In this document: positions 44,333 to 62,823 of the stretch, piece after piece
Numbering within the stretch: position 1 is the first letter of the stretch
Layout of the letters: each line of letters starts with the position of its first letter
From: Lasiodiplodia sp. COLG20
Taxonomy: Eukaryota > Ascomycota > Dothideomycetes > Botryosphaeriales > Botryosphaeriaceae
DNA: 64,000 nt
NCBI GenBank assembly: GCA_009801085.1
Contig: VNWV01000008.1
Coordinates: forward strand, 2,418,001 to 2,482,000
Direction: 5' to 3'
Position numbers and translations under genes: made by a program
Notes under the pieces: generated by a model
What the model was told of the DNA's origin: nothing
Seen by the model: the letters and a program-made list of their open reading frames with translations, nothing else
Database searches by the model: none

Positions 44333-47062
44333 GCAAGGGTAAACGAAGAGGCGAGGGCCAATACAGGTGAGCAAAAATATCTCAAGCATGCATGTCCGGA
44401 GCGGGAGACTGACGTGGTTGGGTTCTCTAGTTTGTTAATGCGCACTCCTTGAGTGGTTGCGTTCTTCCCCTGGTCAGTTCGGACTTACCGTCACCAATGA
44501 CGTCCGGAACTCGAGCGGCGGCAACAATGCTTTCGATGCATCAATCGGAGGCGCCGACGACCAACTTCCTTCGAATTTCTGTTCGATACGATGCTGTGTC
44601 TATTGACGGGCAGGGGTTTCACGATCGTGTGCCGTCCACGAAATGTGGACCTTGAGCGTGGGGTTCCAGCGATGCCGGCGGCCTAGATGCCTCGCTTGCA
44701 TACGCCATGATTGCTTTGTGTTGAGTCACTCCGCATAGCTGCACAGCGGCAGGGCGGGCCGTGGTTAGCGTGTTCAGGGCCGGGGCAACGACACCGGTGA
44801 CAGCATCTGCAGCCATTGTCATTTTGCGAATCGTTGGGCGGGTGGCTATGATAAGCGGTGGAGATGGGGCTTTGGACATGCGGGTACATCTTTCTTGGTA
44901 CTGTCATGTTGCTTCTTCGATCGCGGTTAGGCTGGGAGTAGCTGAAGGTTCAGTGGTGGAGAAATCACGTGCGGGTTTACTGTAGGATATTAGTAGCATG
45001 TCTTAACGTGGTCTAGAATGCATCATCGTTTACGGCGCGGATGTGAGATCTGAGAACCCGGCGACCGGTGCTGCAGCGGCAGGCGTTCCTGTAGGCTGGG
45101 AGACCGAGTCCGTGGCTTGCAGGCGCAGATGTAGGCAATGAATGACGCGGTTGGTGAGACAGCACGCCCAGTGAGGCTTCGACGGCTTGCTCCACGGAAC
45201 AGATTGTCGATGCTGCGGGTGCTGCTGCTGTCGCTGCCCAACGGCGGGGATCCCCCGGTGCGCGTCAGACGGCGATGCGTAGCGAAACTTATTGCTCTGC
45301 AGCGACTGCCCGGTCGTCGACGTGAAGCCAACCGCGGCCCTTCTCGCGGCCTCGAGCGCGGGCCGGGAATCCATGGCAGGCGAGCTGGAGATGGGAATGA
45401 AACAGTTTCAATTGAGGATACTTTGAGTAACGGGGGACCAGACCACTAGACGACCAGGCTTGCGCACGATTGGCCGGGGCGGGGTTGGGTCTTACGGGGA
45501 GGAATGGAGAGGCCAGGAACAGGCTGCTGGGAGCGCAAGGGTGGTGGTGACGGGCACATGGAGCGGTTTAGGCGTGCAGGGCTTTTGCGGCGCCTTCCAG
45601 AAGCAGAGGCGTGCAGGAGCGGCACGGCCGGGGCGAGTGGAGCTGGAAGCATTGGAGACACAGGTGGAATCCTCGTATTACGGTGCGAGCCAGCAGCCCG
45701 GGGCGCATGTTTCCAGCACGACGGGCATGCTGGGCCCAGCCACCAGGCCACGGCGCGATCGGCGCGGCCCTGTGGCGCTCCGCGATCGCCCAACCCGGCG
45801 GGCCCTCGCCGCTGCTAGCCTGTTGAACTCTCCATCTTGCATCGGATCTCTGAGATCTGGCGGGCCCGCTGCCACGGAAGGGGGTCAGCAGCGAGGTTGC
45901 ATGCTCCGCGCCACGCGCCTCGTGGCTCGCCCCAGCTGCAGCAATGCGCAATCGTGGCAGCGAGCCGTGCCATGCATGCGACTATTCTGGCGACCAGAGC
46001 AGAAGTGTCGCCTCAAAGTTCCATCACCGTCCTGGCCATCTGAGTCCAATAGCGCAAGGGCGCGCGCCTTCGAGTCGGCGGAGCGTCTATAAAGGCCGCG
46101 GGCAGCAGCAGCAGGAGAGCAGCAGCATATCGGCCGACAACTCCTCCTCTCGTCCGCCTAGGACCAGTCGCATTTCAACACCGCGGCCGTGCCCACGCAC
46201 CCGCACCCGCCTCGGCAATCGCCCGCCTTAAGGTTGGTCCCGCTCTTCCGCCTAGCGCTAGCCCCTTGGGCCCAGTCGTCCGGGGTCGTTGGCCGTACTG
46301 ATGTCTGCGTCCAGATCCACGCGGAGCTGAGCGAGGCCGTAGCGGCCCCTGCAGAGCAAAAGAACAATCCGCCCGGTGTAACGTGGGACCGGCATCGAGG
46401 GCGTGAAGACGGACGTCATTTGCAACCGTTGTTGCACAAGCCAGATAGCCACGATCAATCTTCATCGGCGCACGGCCAGCGAGCCGCGGCCAAGGGCATT
46501 GGTGGACAGGCGAGGAAGGCTGCGGCGCGACCCAAGGTTGTGCTGAGGAGCTGGGGGACGACGCAGAGGTAAGCTCAAATTAATCTCGCTACGCTTCAGA
46601 CACCCCGGTCCATTGCGACATGTCTTGGGAGCATGCGGCGCACGCAAGATGCCGCCCGGCATGCACGCGCTCGCCCTCCCCTGGCGTCGGGCTTCCGCCC
46701 TTCATCCGGCGCCGTTTCAAGACTGCTCGCTTGAAGCTTGCACGTTGGCGGCGCGCTCGTGGCCGCATCCCGCATGGCTCAGGAATGCACAACCCCGCTC
46801 CGGGGCGCCAATGGCGGGCCCTGCCGCTCGTGAGATTAAGGATCTCCAAGACGTCCTTTTTCGAGCCCCGATGCTGTATCTTCCAGCTAGATCGCCGAGG
46901 CTGAGACGCATCGGCGCCTAGCTGCTCTGCTTCTTTTTCCGACGATAGACTTTCTTTTGCGCGGGCCATGCTCCAGTCTCTCCCCAAACAGCAGCATGCA
47001 GTCGCCATTGGTTGCCCGCCTCTTGATTTTGCTAATTCGCTCCAGAAGCACTGTGCCGTCAG
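44333..47062. other. Gene-poor stretch upstream of the velvet-like gene
   Basis: About 2.7 kb. Both strands carry overlapping frames of 60-210 codons without recognisable content. A TATAAA at 46088-46093 in a GC-rich setting may be the promoter of the velvet-like gene, with a long and possibly spliced leader. No repeat copy found. Confidence 0.45.
46088..46093 (+). promoter_or_regulatory. TATAAA box, possible promoter of the velvet-like gene
   Basis: TCTATAAAGGC lies before CAG/CT-rich leader-like sequence. The next good coding start on this strand is at 47063, nearly 1 kb on, so a long or spliced 5' UTR would be required. Confidence 0.3.
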
Positions 47063-47812
47063 ATGCCCAGCGGTGGCAGAGGTCGAAGAAGAAATATCAG
47101 CGACGCCGGTGCCTCGTCCAGAGTGTCGACTAGATCATCGTCCAGACAAGGGACCAACAGCCTTTTAAGACGTTCAAGCCGCATCGCTGAACGCTCATCC
47201 GCAGCAGACCTCCCCTCCTCCTCTCCCAACGAAGACGAAACAATGGCTCACGTTGCTCGCCGCACGCAAACAAACGACAGTATCGGTGCTCGGGTGGTTG
47301 AAGACGTGGGGCGCTCTCGGCGCATCCGGATCGACGACAGCAATGCTGGAATGCGTAATCTGAACTCGCGAGCCCGAGATCAGAATTCAATGGGCCGATT
47401 CGGCGCCTCAGGATACCTCATGGAGGTTACCGCACAACCCCCAAGCTCTGCCCGTCCGGGCCAGCCCATCCGGGCCACCGTCACCATCCGCCTCCGCCGC
47501 TCTCGCGCGGCCCCCGACAGCGATCTAGAAGACGGCCGCCTGCTGGCAGTCGCCACCGCCGTCGTCCGGGGCCCTGACGGCGCTTACGTGCCAATCGGCC
47601 CAGACGCCCTGACGGGGCCGAGACTGTTCGACTCCTTCCACCCCATCGAGAACGACGCCGACGACGTCGTGGGATACGCATACTTCCCGGACCTTGCCAT
47701 TGGGCAGGAAGGCATGTGCAAGATCAGGATCGCCCTGATCAGAGTCACCAGCGGTCAGGGCGAGACGACCGAGATCGTAGACACGCGGTCGATCATTGTC
47801 GGAAGGAATTGA
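47063..47812 (+). CDS. Velvet-domain-like protein
   Basis: 249 residues, single exon. The first 110 or so are basic and disordered. The second half resembles the fungal velvet fold found in VeA/VelB/VosA: YLMEVTAQPPSSARPGQPIR, VTIRLRR, LLAVATAVVRGPDG, LTGPRLFDSFHPI, then VVGYAYFPDLAIGQEGMCKI followed by RIALIRV, which matches the diagnostic velvet stretch where a Phe-Pro-Asp-Leu-x-Ile block is followed by Glu-Gly and alternating hydrophobics. The typical PPP-V-L segment is weak, so this is a divergent or minimal member. Velvet proteins bind DNA and control development and secondary metabolism. The family call is inference from pattern; an extra upstream exon cannot be excluded. Confidence 0.6.
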   Translation: MPSGGRGRRRNISDAGASSRVSTRSSSRQGTNSLLRRSSRIAERSSAADLPSSSPNEDETMAHVARRTQTNDSIGARVVEDVGRSRRIRIDDSNAGMRNLNSRARDQNSMGRFGASGYLMEVTAQPPSSARPGQPIRATVTIRLRRSRAAPDSDLEDGRLLAVATAVVRGPDGAYVPIGPDALTGPRLFDSFHPIENDADDVVGYAYFPDLAIGQEGMCKIRIALIRVTSGQGETTEIVDTRSIIVGRN

Positions 47813-48972
47813 ACGTGCAACCCCGGCGGTAAGGAAATCCTTGGACGCTCGCCCCGTGATCCTCGGCTGACCATTGCAGGAGTAGATTCTTGGAGTTGGG
47901 AGGGTGTTTGGGTCCGGGGTTTTGGCTATGGGTTATCAAGCGCTGCTATTCTCAGGAGTTGTACGAGGTGTGGTATATTGTTTGGTGGCATACTGTACTC
48001 TTCAAGACGGGCGGTTACTCTGGAGCAACATTAACGGGATAGAACTCAAGTGCGACAATCTTAAGACAAGTCGGTCATCTTAATTGGTTGTTCGATTGCG
48101 TGAGGATCCAATATTCGAGCTGTGCGACGGCGGCGAGTCAAGGAATACGAAGGTCCCTGGGAGAAGGCTGGGTGGTGTCGCACTCTCACGTAATATCTGT
48201 GGTTGTGGAGGCGGTTGGGATCCAGACTACAGGCATATGCCAGCATCGTCGGAGTCTGGTCGCGAGACGCGGCGCAAGCCGAGCCCTCATTGGCTGGCCG
48301 AGGAGCTCGCGGAAGCGGGAGCGTGAGCGAGGCCTAGTGTTCCGATGGGTCCGTGAGTGCCATTGCTGAGGTCAAGAAAAAGCATAAAGGACGTCGTAAT
48401 CGTTGAGTGGGTGGGGGTGATGAGAGAGGAAAGAGACGATGGGAGCAAACTGGCGAGTGGAGACGGAAATCTTGGAAGCTGCCATGACGCACTTCTCACG
48501 TGTGTCTGTGCGACAACAACGACATTCCAGACCACATCCATGGCCGCAGTCTTCGCTCTTGCGCCGCAGCTGGGGTCGAACACTCGCAGCACGGGCAATA
48601 TTGGGTGGCCTAGGGCGACATGCTGGTTACATGGAACGCATTGACAGAATTCCTGGTCGAGCGAGCCGGCCGCCTGGGTCTATATATTCTGGCCACCGGG
48701 CCTGTGAAACTGAAGATGCACCATATCATGCCACCAGGCACGAGCAAAAATGACTGGCCGACCCCTTCGGGCAGCAGGACGTACAGAGTGGGGCAGCTGA
48801 ACCTCCGCTGGACCCTTGCGGGGTAGGAAGCTATAGCCTTTTGCAGCTTTCCACATTCCCCACCCCCGCAAACTTCCCTTCTTCCGAGTCTTCTTGCCAT
48901 CAATTGCGCTCTTGAATCACTTCTCAACGCATCAATTGCTCCCACAGGCCTCATCTCCAGCCCACCGCAGCC
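47813..48972. promoter_or_regulatory. Intergenic region upstream of the OsmC-like gene
   Basis: About 1.2 kb. TATATA at 48681-48686 lies 290 bases before the OsmC-like ATG and may be its promoter. The minus-strand frames at 48061-48600 are not convincing genes. Confidence 0.4.
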
Positions 48973-49581
48973 ATGACCGACGCCGCAACCGCCCTGCGCG
49001 CCAAACAAGCGCCCCTCAAAGAATCCTACCGCAGTGACCCGTCCACTGCGCTTGTCACGCTCAAGTCATCCGGCACACTCGACAGCAACAGCATAACCTG
49101 CAAGCTCTCGACCGGCGCCGCAGCCGCGCAGGCGCAATCCAAGATCGCCGGGCTACACCCGCGCGCCGGCGGCGACGACCCGACCATATCAGGCGAGTTG
49201 TGCAGCGGCGACATGCTACTCGAGGCTCTGGTCGCCTGCGCCGGCGTTACCCTCAAGGCCGTCGCCACCGCCCTCGCCATCCCGCTCAAGGCCGGCACCG
49301 TTCACGCCGAGGGGGACCTCGACTTCCGCGGCACCATGGGCGTCGACCGCGAGGCCCCCGTCGGCTTCAAGGCTATCCGCCTCGGTTTCGATCTTCAGTT
49401 GGATGGTGATTTGGGCGAGGGTGGTGATGCCAAGATCGAGAAGCTGGGGAAGCTGACGGAGAGGTATTGCGTGGTGCTGCAGACGATCGCGAAGAAGCCG
49501 GAAGTCAGTGTGAGCGTGAGGGGGAATAGCGAGGCGGAAGATGGGGTCGAGAAGGGATACGTATGGGGACAGAAAAGTTAA
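48973..49581 (+). CDS. OsmC-family peroxidase-like protein
   Basis: 202 residues, single exon. OsmC/Ohr proteins reduce organic hydroperoxides with two cysteines. Here ELCSGDMLLEALVACAGVTL carries the first conserved Cys (Cys89 in VACAG) on the central helix, and LTERYCVVLQTI carries the second (Cys166), spaced as in the OsmC superfamily. Strands before and after (TVHAEGDLDFRG, FKAIRLGFDLQLDG, EVSVSVRGN) fit the fold. There is no signal peptide, so it should be cytosolic. Many fungal members have no known substrate. ATG 48973 (CAGCCATGA) is the only sensible start. Confidence 0.85.
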   Translation: MTDAATALRAKQAPLKESYRSDPSTALVTLKSSGTLDSNSITCKLSTGAAAAQAQSKIAGLHPRAGGDDPTISGELCSGDMLLEALVACAGVTLKAVATALAIPLKAGTVHAEGDLDFRGTMGVDREAPVGFKAIRLGFDLQLDGDLGEGGDAKIEKLGKLTERYCVVLQTIAKKPEVSVSVRGNSEAEDGVEKGYVWGQKS

Positions 49582-49890
49582 ATGCTATATGTGATGGTAG
49601 AGTTGATCGTTTGGTATAGCCATTTGTATATACAAAACTGGGCTGTTCATACATACGAATACAGCATGATTAACGCACTTCACTACCACTGTCCAGGTCG
49701 GGAAGGAAGACAATAAGTAAAGGTACAAGTCCCACGACCCTTGAACTAGATTAATGACCTAACGATAGTAGGCCGATACTGGGTGCGTGGTAGAACTCAC
49801 TCTTATTGGATAGTGTTCTCACACTTCTCATCGTTAGTGCGCATTAAATTCGTTTTGACCTCCGTTCTAAATTTAATTTCTTTACGGCAA

Positions 49891-50115
49891 TGCAAAGGGA
49901 TATTGCAATCAAAAGCTAGCGTGAAGAATAGCAGGGCTTTAGAATATAGCGTAATTATGCCCCAGCTCTGCCTTGGAAACATAACATATATGGGTAGTTG
50001 AAGCTATCGTCCGGACGTGCATGTGAAATTAATAATTATACATTAACGTCCGGACGATAGCTTCAACTGCCCATGGCATGTGCAAATTCTTCGCGCTAGC
50101 CTTCGGCTTCGATAC
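49891..50115 (+). repeat. MITE-like element, copy L (near full length)
   Basis: Left end TGCAAAGGGATATTGCAATC, then GCTAGCGTGAAGAATAGCAG. Hairpin 49990-50074 with perfect 20-base arm starts (ATGGGTAGTTGAAGCTATCG). Right flank TTCTTCGCGCTAGCCTTCGG. No TA can be seen at the left end. Confidence 0.85.
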
Positions 50116-50128
50116 GCGGCTTCAATAT

Positions 50129-50193
50129 GCTGCTTCGATGTGCTGCTTCACTGTGCTGCTTCACTGTGCTGCTTCACTGTGCTGCTTCACTGC
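50129..50193 (+). repeat. 13-bp minisatellite (GCTGCTTCACTGT)
   Basis: Five units in tandem, the first and last slightly changed, beginning about a dozen bases past the right end of repeat copy L. Confidence 0.9.
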
Positions 50194-50219
50194 GCTGCGG
50201 TTCTACTTCACTATGTGGC

Positions 50220-50705
50220 TTAAAATTCGAGGGCGTCAGCGCCGGTAAGCAAAATTCTCACCTCAACCAGCACAAAGGCGCGCTCACTGAGCTTGGGTTT
50301 GCTATCCTCGATCTGGCGAAGGTCCGGGGAATCGCGCCTGGACTCGACTGTCACAATTGGTATTCTCTTATCGAAGCCCACTATTACCGCATCAAAGGTC
50401 GAAGCCATCTCCGCAACGGGCTGTACACCGCTGACAACGGCGACAACTTTTATTTCTGTGCAAACACTTAGATCCCCGCCAATGGTGTCGCCATCATCAT
50501 CAAGTATGTAATAGAGATACCCTTTAATACCACTGTTAGTGCTAATTATAATGTTGGCCAGCGTCGACGGTAGTGTTAAAGGGCCCTCCGATGTTGATGA
50601 GCCCGCTGCTGATGATGTCTCCGTCACCTCGTCAGTCAAAGAGTCAGAGTCTGGGGCTTTCAGAAGACTTCGTCTACGGCCCCGACTTTTTGCCTGGTCG
50701 CATGT
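50220..50705 (-). pseudogene. Possible gene relic or exon without ATG
   Basis: Open for over 150 codons on the minus strand and ends LLTGADALEF before the stop. Its content is protein-like (GYLYYILDDDGDTIGGDLSV, FDAVIVGFDKRIPIVTV) with few low-complexity runs, but no in-frame ATG precedes it after the upstream TGA. It may be the last exon of a lost gene or chance. Family not recognised. Confidence 0.3.
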
Positions 50706-50908
50706 TCAAACCTTGTCTTTAATTATTTGTTCGAGAGCACAATAACTTTTTTTAGCAAGTATCTATCTCTTCCGCTGCTGATTGAGAGTAACCATTATGT
50801 ATACTTTAGTGTTCTTCGTGGAGCACAGAGGGAAATCTTAAAGTTTCGACTTTCTAAGGATACCTGCCATGTGCGAATCAAGTCCATCATGGTCGTAGCG
50901 GGAGCACT

Positions 50909-58509
<7,601 letters not shown>

Positions 58510-59976
58510 TTACAGCGCCAGGACGGCAGCGACACCGCCGAGGAACAGCGCGTTCCTCATGCCGCCACCCATGGCATTGGGAACGGCGGCACCCGTGAAG
58601 ACGGGCGGGGTGGCGGAAGGAGTGCTGGCGGGGGTGGTGACCGAGGCGACGGGCGTCGAATCGCCGCCCTCGACGCCGCTGGTGGCGGGCTCCGAAGGAA
58701 CGGGGAAGTCGGTGCCGGTCGGGGCGGAGAGAGTCATCGTGCCGCTGCCGAGCTCGTCGGTGGTCGAGAGGGCAGCGCTGGTGGACGCCTCGCCGTCGAC
58801 GGTCGACGAAGGCACAGCGGCGGGGGTCGTGACCACAACCGGCGTGGTCTCGACGACGGGCGTGGTCTGGGCAGGAGCGGTCTCGCCGGGCTGGAGAGTG
58901 ACGGTCTGGGTGACGATGATGGGAGCGCACGAGCCCGAGTCGCCGGACTCGGTGCCGCTGGAGGAGCCCGAGCCGGTGGGAGCGGTGCTACCGCCAGCAG
59001 CGGCGGTCTCGCTGAAGTCAGCGCCGCTGCTCTCGCTTGAGCCGGTGGCGCCATCAGCAGAAGCGGAGCCGGAAGCAGAAGCAGCGCCAGTAGCACCGGC
59101 AGTGTTGGAGGAGCTGGTCTGGGTGGGGCTGGTGCCGACGAGATCGCAGCCGTCGGTGGAAATGTCAATGCTCTCTGCGGATCCGGTGGTGTCGGTGTAG
59201 TTGTAGCTGCAGCCGGGGTTGTAGTTGGTGATCTTGACGTCCTCGACGAACATGGTCCAGGGCATGCCATCGGCGGCATCATAGGTGGTGTTGCCACCAG
59301 CCCACTGAATGGTCCAGTAGTCGTTGTCGGGGTCACCGCCAGCCCAGATACCAAGGCGGATGTTCATGGGGGTCTGGGGGAAGTTGGTACCGCCGTTGGC
59401 ATCAGCGTAGTTAAGAGTGCGAACGGGGGTATCGTCAATAGCCCAGACGATCGACTCCTTGGTCCAGTCAACAGAGTAGGTGTGCACAGTGTCCTGGGGA
59501 GTGGCAACGTCGAACTGCTGCATCCTGTCGTAGGTGGTGGTGTTGCCCTTGCCGAAGTAGTTGGTCTGGACGATGCCGTTGTTGCCACCGAGGAACTCCC
59601 AGTCAATCTCGTCCAAGTCCTCGGACTGCAGGACGATGCTGCTGATGATACCCTGGCCGGGAGCGGACTTCATCTTCACCTCGACCTTGCCGTAGAAGAT
59701 GTAGAAGTCGGTCTTGATGGTGGGAGCCTCACCACGCTTGGTGATGGTGAACTCGGCGCCGCTGGAACCATAGTTGACGGCGGGGGCGACGTAGCTCCAG
59801 CTGGTGTTCTTGCCGGAAGAGAACTCACTGTTCCAGGACTTGGTGTTCAGGCCCGCGTTGATGGGGCAGGGGAACTGAGAGGCGTTGGTAGGGTTGCAGT
59901 CCGAGTAGGTCTGCGCGAAAGCAGTGGGAATGACTGCTGCCAGGCCAGCAGCAGCAGCGAAGGTGGTGGAACGCAT
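58510..59976 (-). CDS. CRH-like GH16 chitin-glucan transglycosylase, GPI-anchored
   Basis: Cell-wall enzyme that links chitin to beta-glucan. 488 residues, single exon. Signal peptide MRSTTFAAAAGLAAVIPTAFA; GH16 domain about 22-265 with the catalytic DEIDWEF (Glu123, Asp125, Glu127); typical flanks GIISSIVLQSEDL and NIRLGIWAGGDPDN. A Cys pair near residues 27 and 37 and further Cys after the domain fit Crh proteins; no CBM18 is seen. A long Ser/Thr/Pro/Ala-rich stalk follows. The end VPNAMGGGMRNALFLGGVAAVLAL is a GPI-attachment signal, so the enzyme should sit on the plasma membrane or in the wall. Related to the yeast Crh1/Utr2 family. Confidence 0.95.
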   Translation of the reverse strand: MRSTTFAAAAGLAAVIPTAFAQTYSDCNPTNASQFPCPINAGLNTKSWNSEFSSGKNTSWSYVAPAVNYGSSGAEFTITKRGEAPTIKTDFYIFYGKVEVKMKSAPGQGIISSIVLQSEDLDEIDWEFLGGNNGIVQTNYFGKGNTTTYDRMQQFDVATPQDTVHTYSVDWTKESIVWAIDDTPVRTLNYADANGGTNFPQTPMNIRLGIWAGGDPDNDYWTIQWAGGNTTYDAADGMPWTMFVEDVKITNYNPGCSYNYTDTTGSAESIDISTDGCDLVGTSPTQTSSSNTAGATGAASASGSASADGATGSSESSGADFSETAAAGGSTAPTGSGSSSGTESGDSGSCAPIIVTQTVTLQPGETAPAQTTPVVETTPVVVTTPAAVPSSTVDGEASTSAALSTTDELGSGTMTLSAPTGTDFPVPSEPATSGVEGGDSTPVASVTTPASTPSATPPVFTGAAVPNAMGGGMRNALFLGGVAAVLAL

Positions 59977-62823
59977 GTTGGATGATGTTGTTTAGGGACT
60001 TGTTTCAAACGCGGGAGGGAATGTGACAGCGACCGGGCACTGTTGGGAAATAGACGGATAGAGCGGGTGAATGAACGTGTCGCTCAAAGAAGAAAGAAAT
60101 GGCCAGCACAAAGAAAAAAGTGAGTGTGGTGGTGAAAGACTTGGTCGACGAAAGCACCAGCAAAAACGTACACGCGCCAAAATGACGGGGCGGCGCTGGG
60201 GCTTTTGAAGGGCGGGCAGGCGGCCCATCGCGGTATCGACGCCGCTGTCCAGGAGGTGTTCCACATGTTTCAACATGCTGAGGTTCGCGGCGCTACTACG
60301 CACATCCTGGTGGGGCTGTCGGTCGCCGCCGCACGATGCTCGCCTCCGGGCCAATTGCAGCCCGGGCAGCCGACCGTGAACAGGGCCTGCCAAGACTCGC
60401 TTGCCCTGTGTCAGGCGTCGCTTGCCACTCAGTTGCTGCTGCCGCCCGCTGTCAAGCTGGCTGTGCAGTGGCTGGCGCTGGACTGCGCCTGCACGCTGGA
60501 CCCCGGAGCGCTCGTACGGCCGCCAGCGCGCCCATCCCGTGTGCCTCTCTCGGCCAATCCTCCTCGTACGCACTCGCCGACGCGTAACCCGCGCCTGAAT
60601 GCGACGTTCAACTTAACTCGGCCTTGTGGCGCCAAGCTGCAGGGCACCCTCGCGCGCGCTCCTCCGCAGTCATCTCGCATAAACATCAATCTCGCACCAC
60701 CAAATGAGCAGGGACGCCAGCACTCCGAAGCTCCGACGCCGTTTTTCCGGCTCGGCCAACGATTCCAACGGGCGGTCCGCTCGCGTTTCGTCTCCCCGTC
60801 ACCAGCCTCGTAGGGCAGTCGAAACCACCAGGGTTGATGTCATGCTAGCCGCCCGCCTTCTTCTTTAAGCTTGATGCGGGAGCAGATCTGCCCCTGACGC
60901 TCGTGACTGATCTCCAGGAACGGGCAGTTATCGACAACAGCCCGAGACAGGGCCATCCATAAGGCGCGCACCAAACAAGACAAAGTTCGCTGTTTCCGAC
61001 GTTTGTGTCGCTCAATCTCGACTTTCGGCCTGTTTGCTTTCGTGGTCCGTCGGAATGCTTCTCGCATACCCATTATTTCGGGGATGCGCTGCTATTCTCG
61101 TAAAGCATAAATGAAACCTCAGGCGCTTGGGGCTCCCCTCCGAAAGCGGTCGCTTGACGCATCCTCATACGAAGTAGTCAGCAGTACATCGTCATGCCCG
61201 ACTACTCGAAAGAAACGTCACACGAAAGGATCAGCCTTTGCTCTTCTGAAGGATCCGAGCACTCGGCCGACTCAAAATAGAAGTCTTGACGATGAACACT
61301 GAATTGTGGTTCCGAAACACCAAACCCTGGCACTAATTTCCCTTTCACCGCAATTTCACCCTCCAGTGTGAGGACGAAAAAGTACTACATACACGCAACA
61401 CCTCTCAACTCGAGGCGTGATGTGCCGCATGAAAACACGACTCTTTGCATTGCATGCATGCAACCTCATGAAGTCTGTGTTGGGTGCCATGTAGCCGAGT
61501 CGGCCGCTGATCGAAATAAAGCTGGAGGCGCAGATCGACATCCCGGGAGACAGGTAAGCCCTTCAAACACTCCGTTGGTTGGACCGACTCGCGGCTCGCC
61601 GTCAAATCCTAGCGGCGACAGACAAACAAAATCTCCATGATCCCCGGACAGAGAGAAGATCTCTACGTCACGTCGCAGATCACACGCGATTTTTCCCCTG
61701 CCATCTACACCATCGTGACCTCAAGACAACCGCCATTCGGCCCAATTGCCTGAAGATCCCCAAGCTCCATTCCCTTGGTAACCTTGGGCGAGCAAGCTCG
61801 ACGGATGATCAATGACAAATGCATCTAGCACACCTCCTAATTGCTCTGTTGAACTAACTTTATACAGTGTTGGATGCTCACCTACAGCAGACAATTGCTC
61901 TCATCAACCACGCTAAGCATCTGCTAAAGCGTAGCAACGTTTCATGTTCCAGTGATCAAGTATGCTTTGCGCGGATCGTAACAGCCCAGCCCTCTGGATT
62001 ATCTCCGACATATCTGCCGACTAGGGAATGATATTGAGAAACCGAAAAGTGAGCATCTGCCAGCAGGAAAGCACTGATATAGTAGCCATAACACAGCACA
62101 GCCAAGTTGATCATTTGAATATAATCTATACATTCCGACACACTGATTCGCTCACTGTACTTGCTGCCTTTCCTATTTTGCCCGGACACGCGTAATTTTT
62201 CTCTCGCAGTTTTCCTCCATTGTTTTTCACTTGGAATGGGCGGTTGAAGAACATGGGGTTGTGCACCGTTTAGAATATATTTAATAGCCTATCCACCTCC
62301 CAAGGAAAACACATCAGTCAAGACCCTCTCAAACCACGTCCCATTACTGAATAGACCTGTTGCGCTGAGTTTTCTTTACCATGGGAGTTTCTGAGTCTGA
62401 TGTCCAGGTTCAAGTGAGAATATTTTGGGAGTGGGAGACTCAGGGCTGTTGACTTACATGGACTCGAGGAACTGTTTTTGCAATGCGAAGGTAGTTTGAT
62501 GGTTAGCGAATCCGAGAAGTACTATACGTCAACACTGATCTATGCATTCTCTTACTATGCTCTGTCTGTCATGAAAAGCAACATTGATTCGCGCTGAAAG
62601 GGGAAGTGACTTGCTCGGACCGCCGAGAAAATTTAGCAACGGCGACCTCTTTCAAATCAAGTCACTCTTTATCAAATCGCATGCTCTCAGGATCAACTCC
62701 AATGAGACCAAACCCTCCCGCGATAGTCTGGCTTTTGGTAGAAACATGCTTTAATTCTTCTTTCGCATCTAAACCTATTGCAAAACTCCATCAGGATAGC
62801 GACCATTTTCTTAAATCATAGAG
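59977..62823. other. Intergenic region upstream of the CRH-like gene
   Basis: About 2.8 kb. The first several hundred bases should hold the CRH-like promoter. The frames at 59992-60813 are GC-rich shadows on both strands. From 61100 to 62800 the sequence is AT-richer with only short frames. No repeat copy or RNA gene recognised. Confidence 0.5.

Larger units (their letters stand above)
49582..50908. other. Intergenic stretch with repeat copy L, minisatellite and a possible gene relic
   Basis: About 1.3 kb between convergent genes. It contains copy L (49891-50115), a 13-bp tandem repeat (50129-50193) and an open minus frame lacking ATG (50220-50705). Confidence 0.6.

Noticed and set aside
45460..46092. 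210-codon + strand frame
   Set aside because: Overlaps equally long minus-strand frames, Arg/Ala/Gly-rich, no recognisable motif.
26310..47812. Idea that the LaeA-like and velvet-like genes form a regulatory or metabolite cluster
   Set aside because: They are 20 kb apart with unrelated genes between, and no backbone biosynthetic enzyme is present.
59992..60813. Frames of about 200 codons on both strands upstream of the CRH-like gene
   Set aside because: GC-rich shadows in a promoter region; no conserved features.
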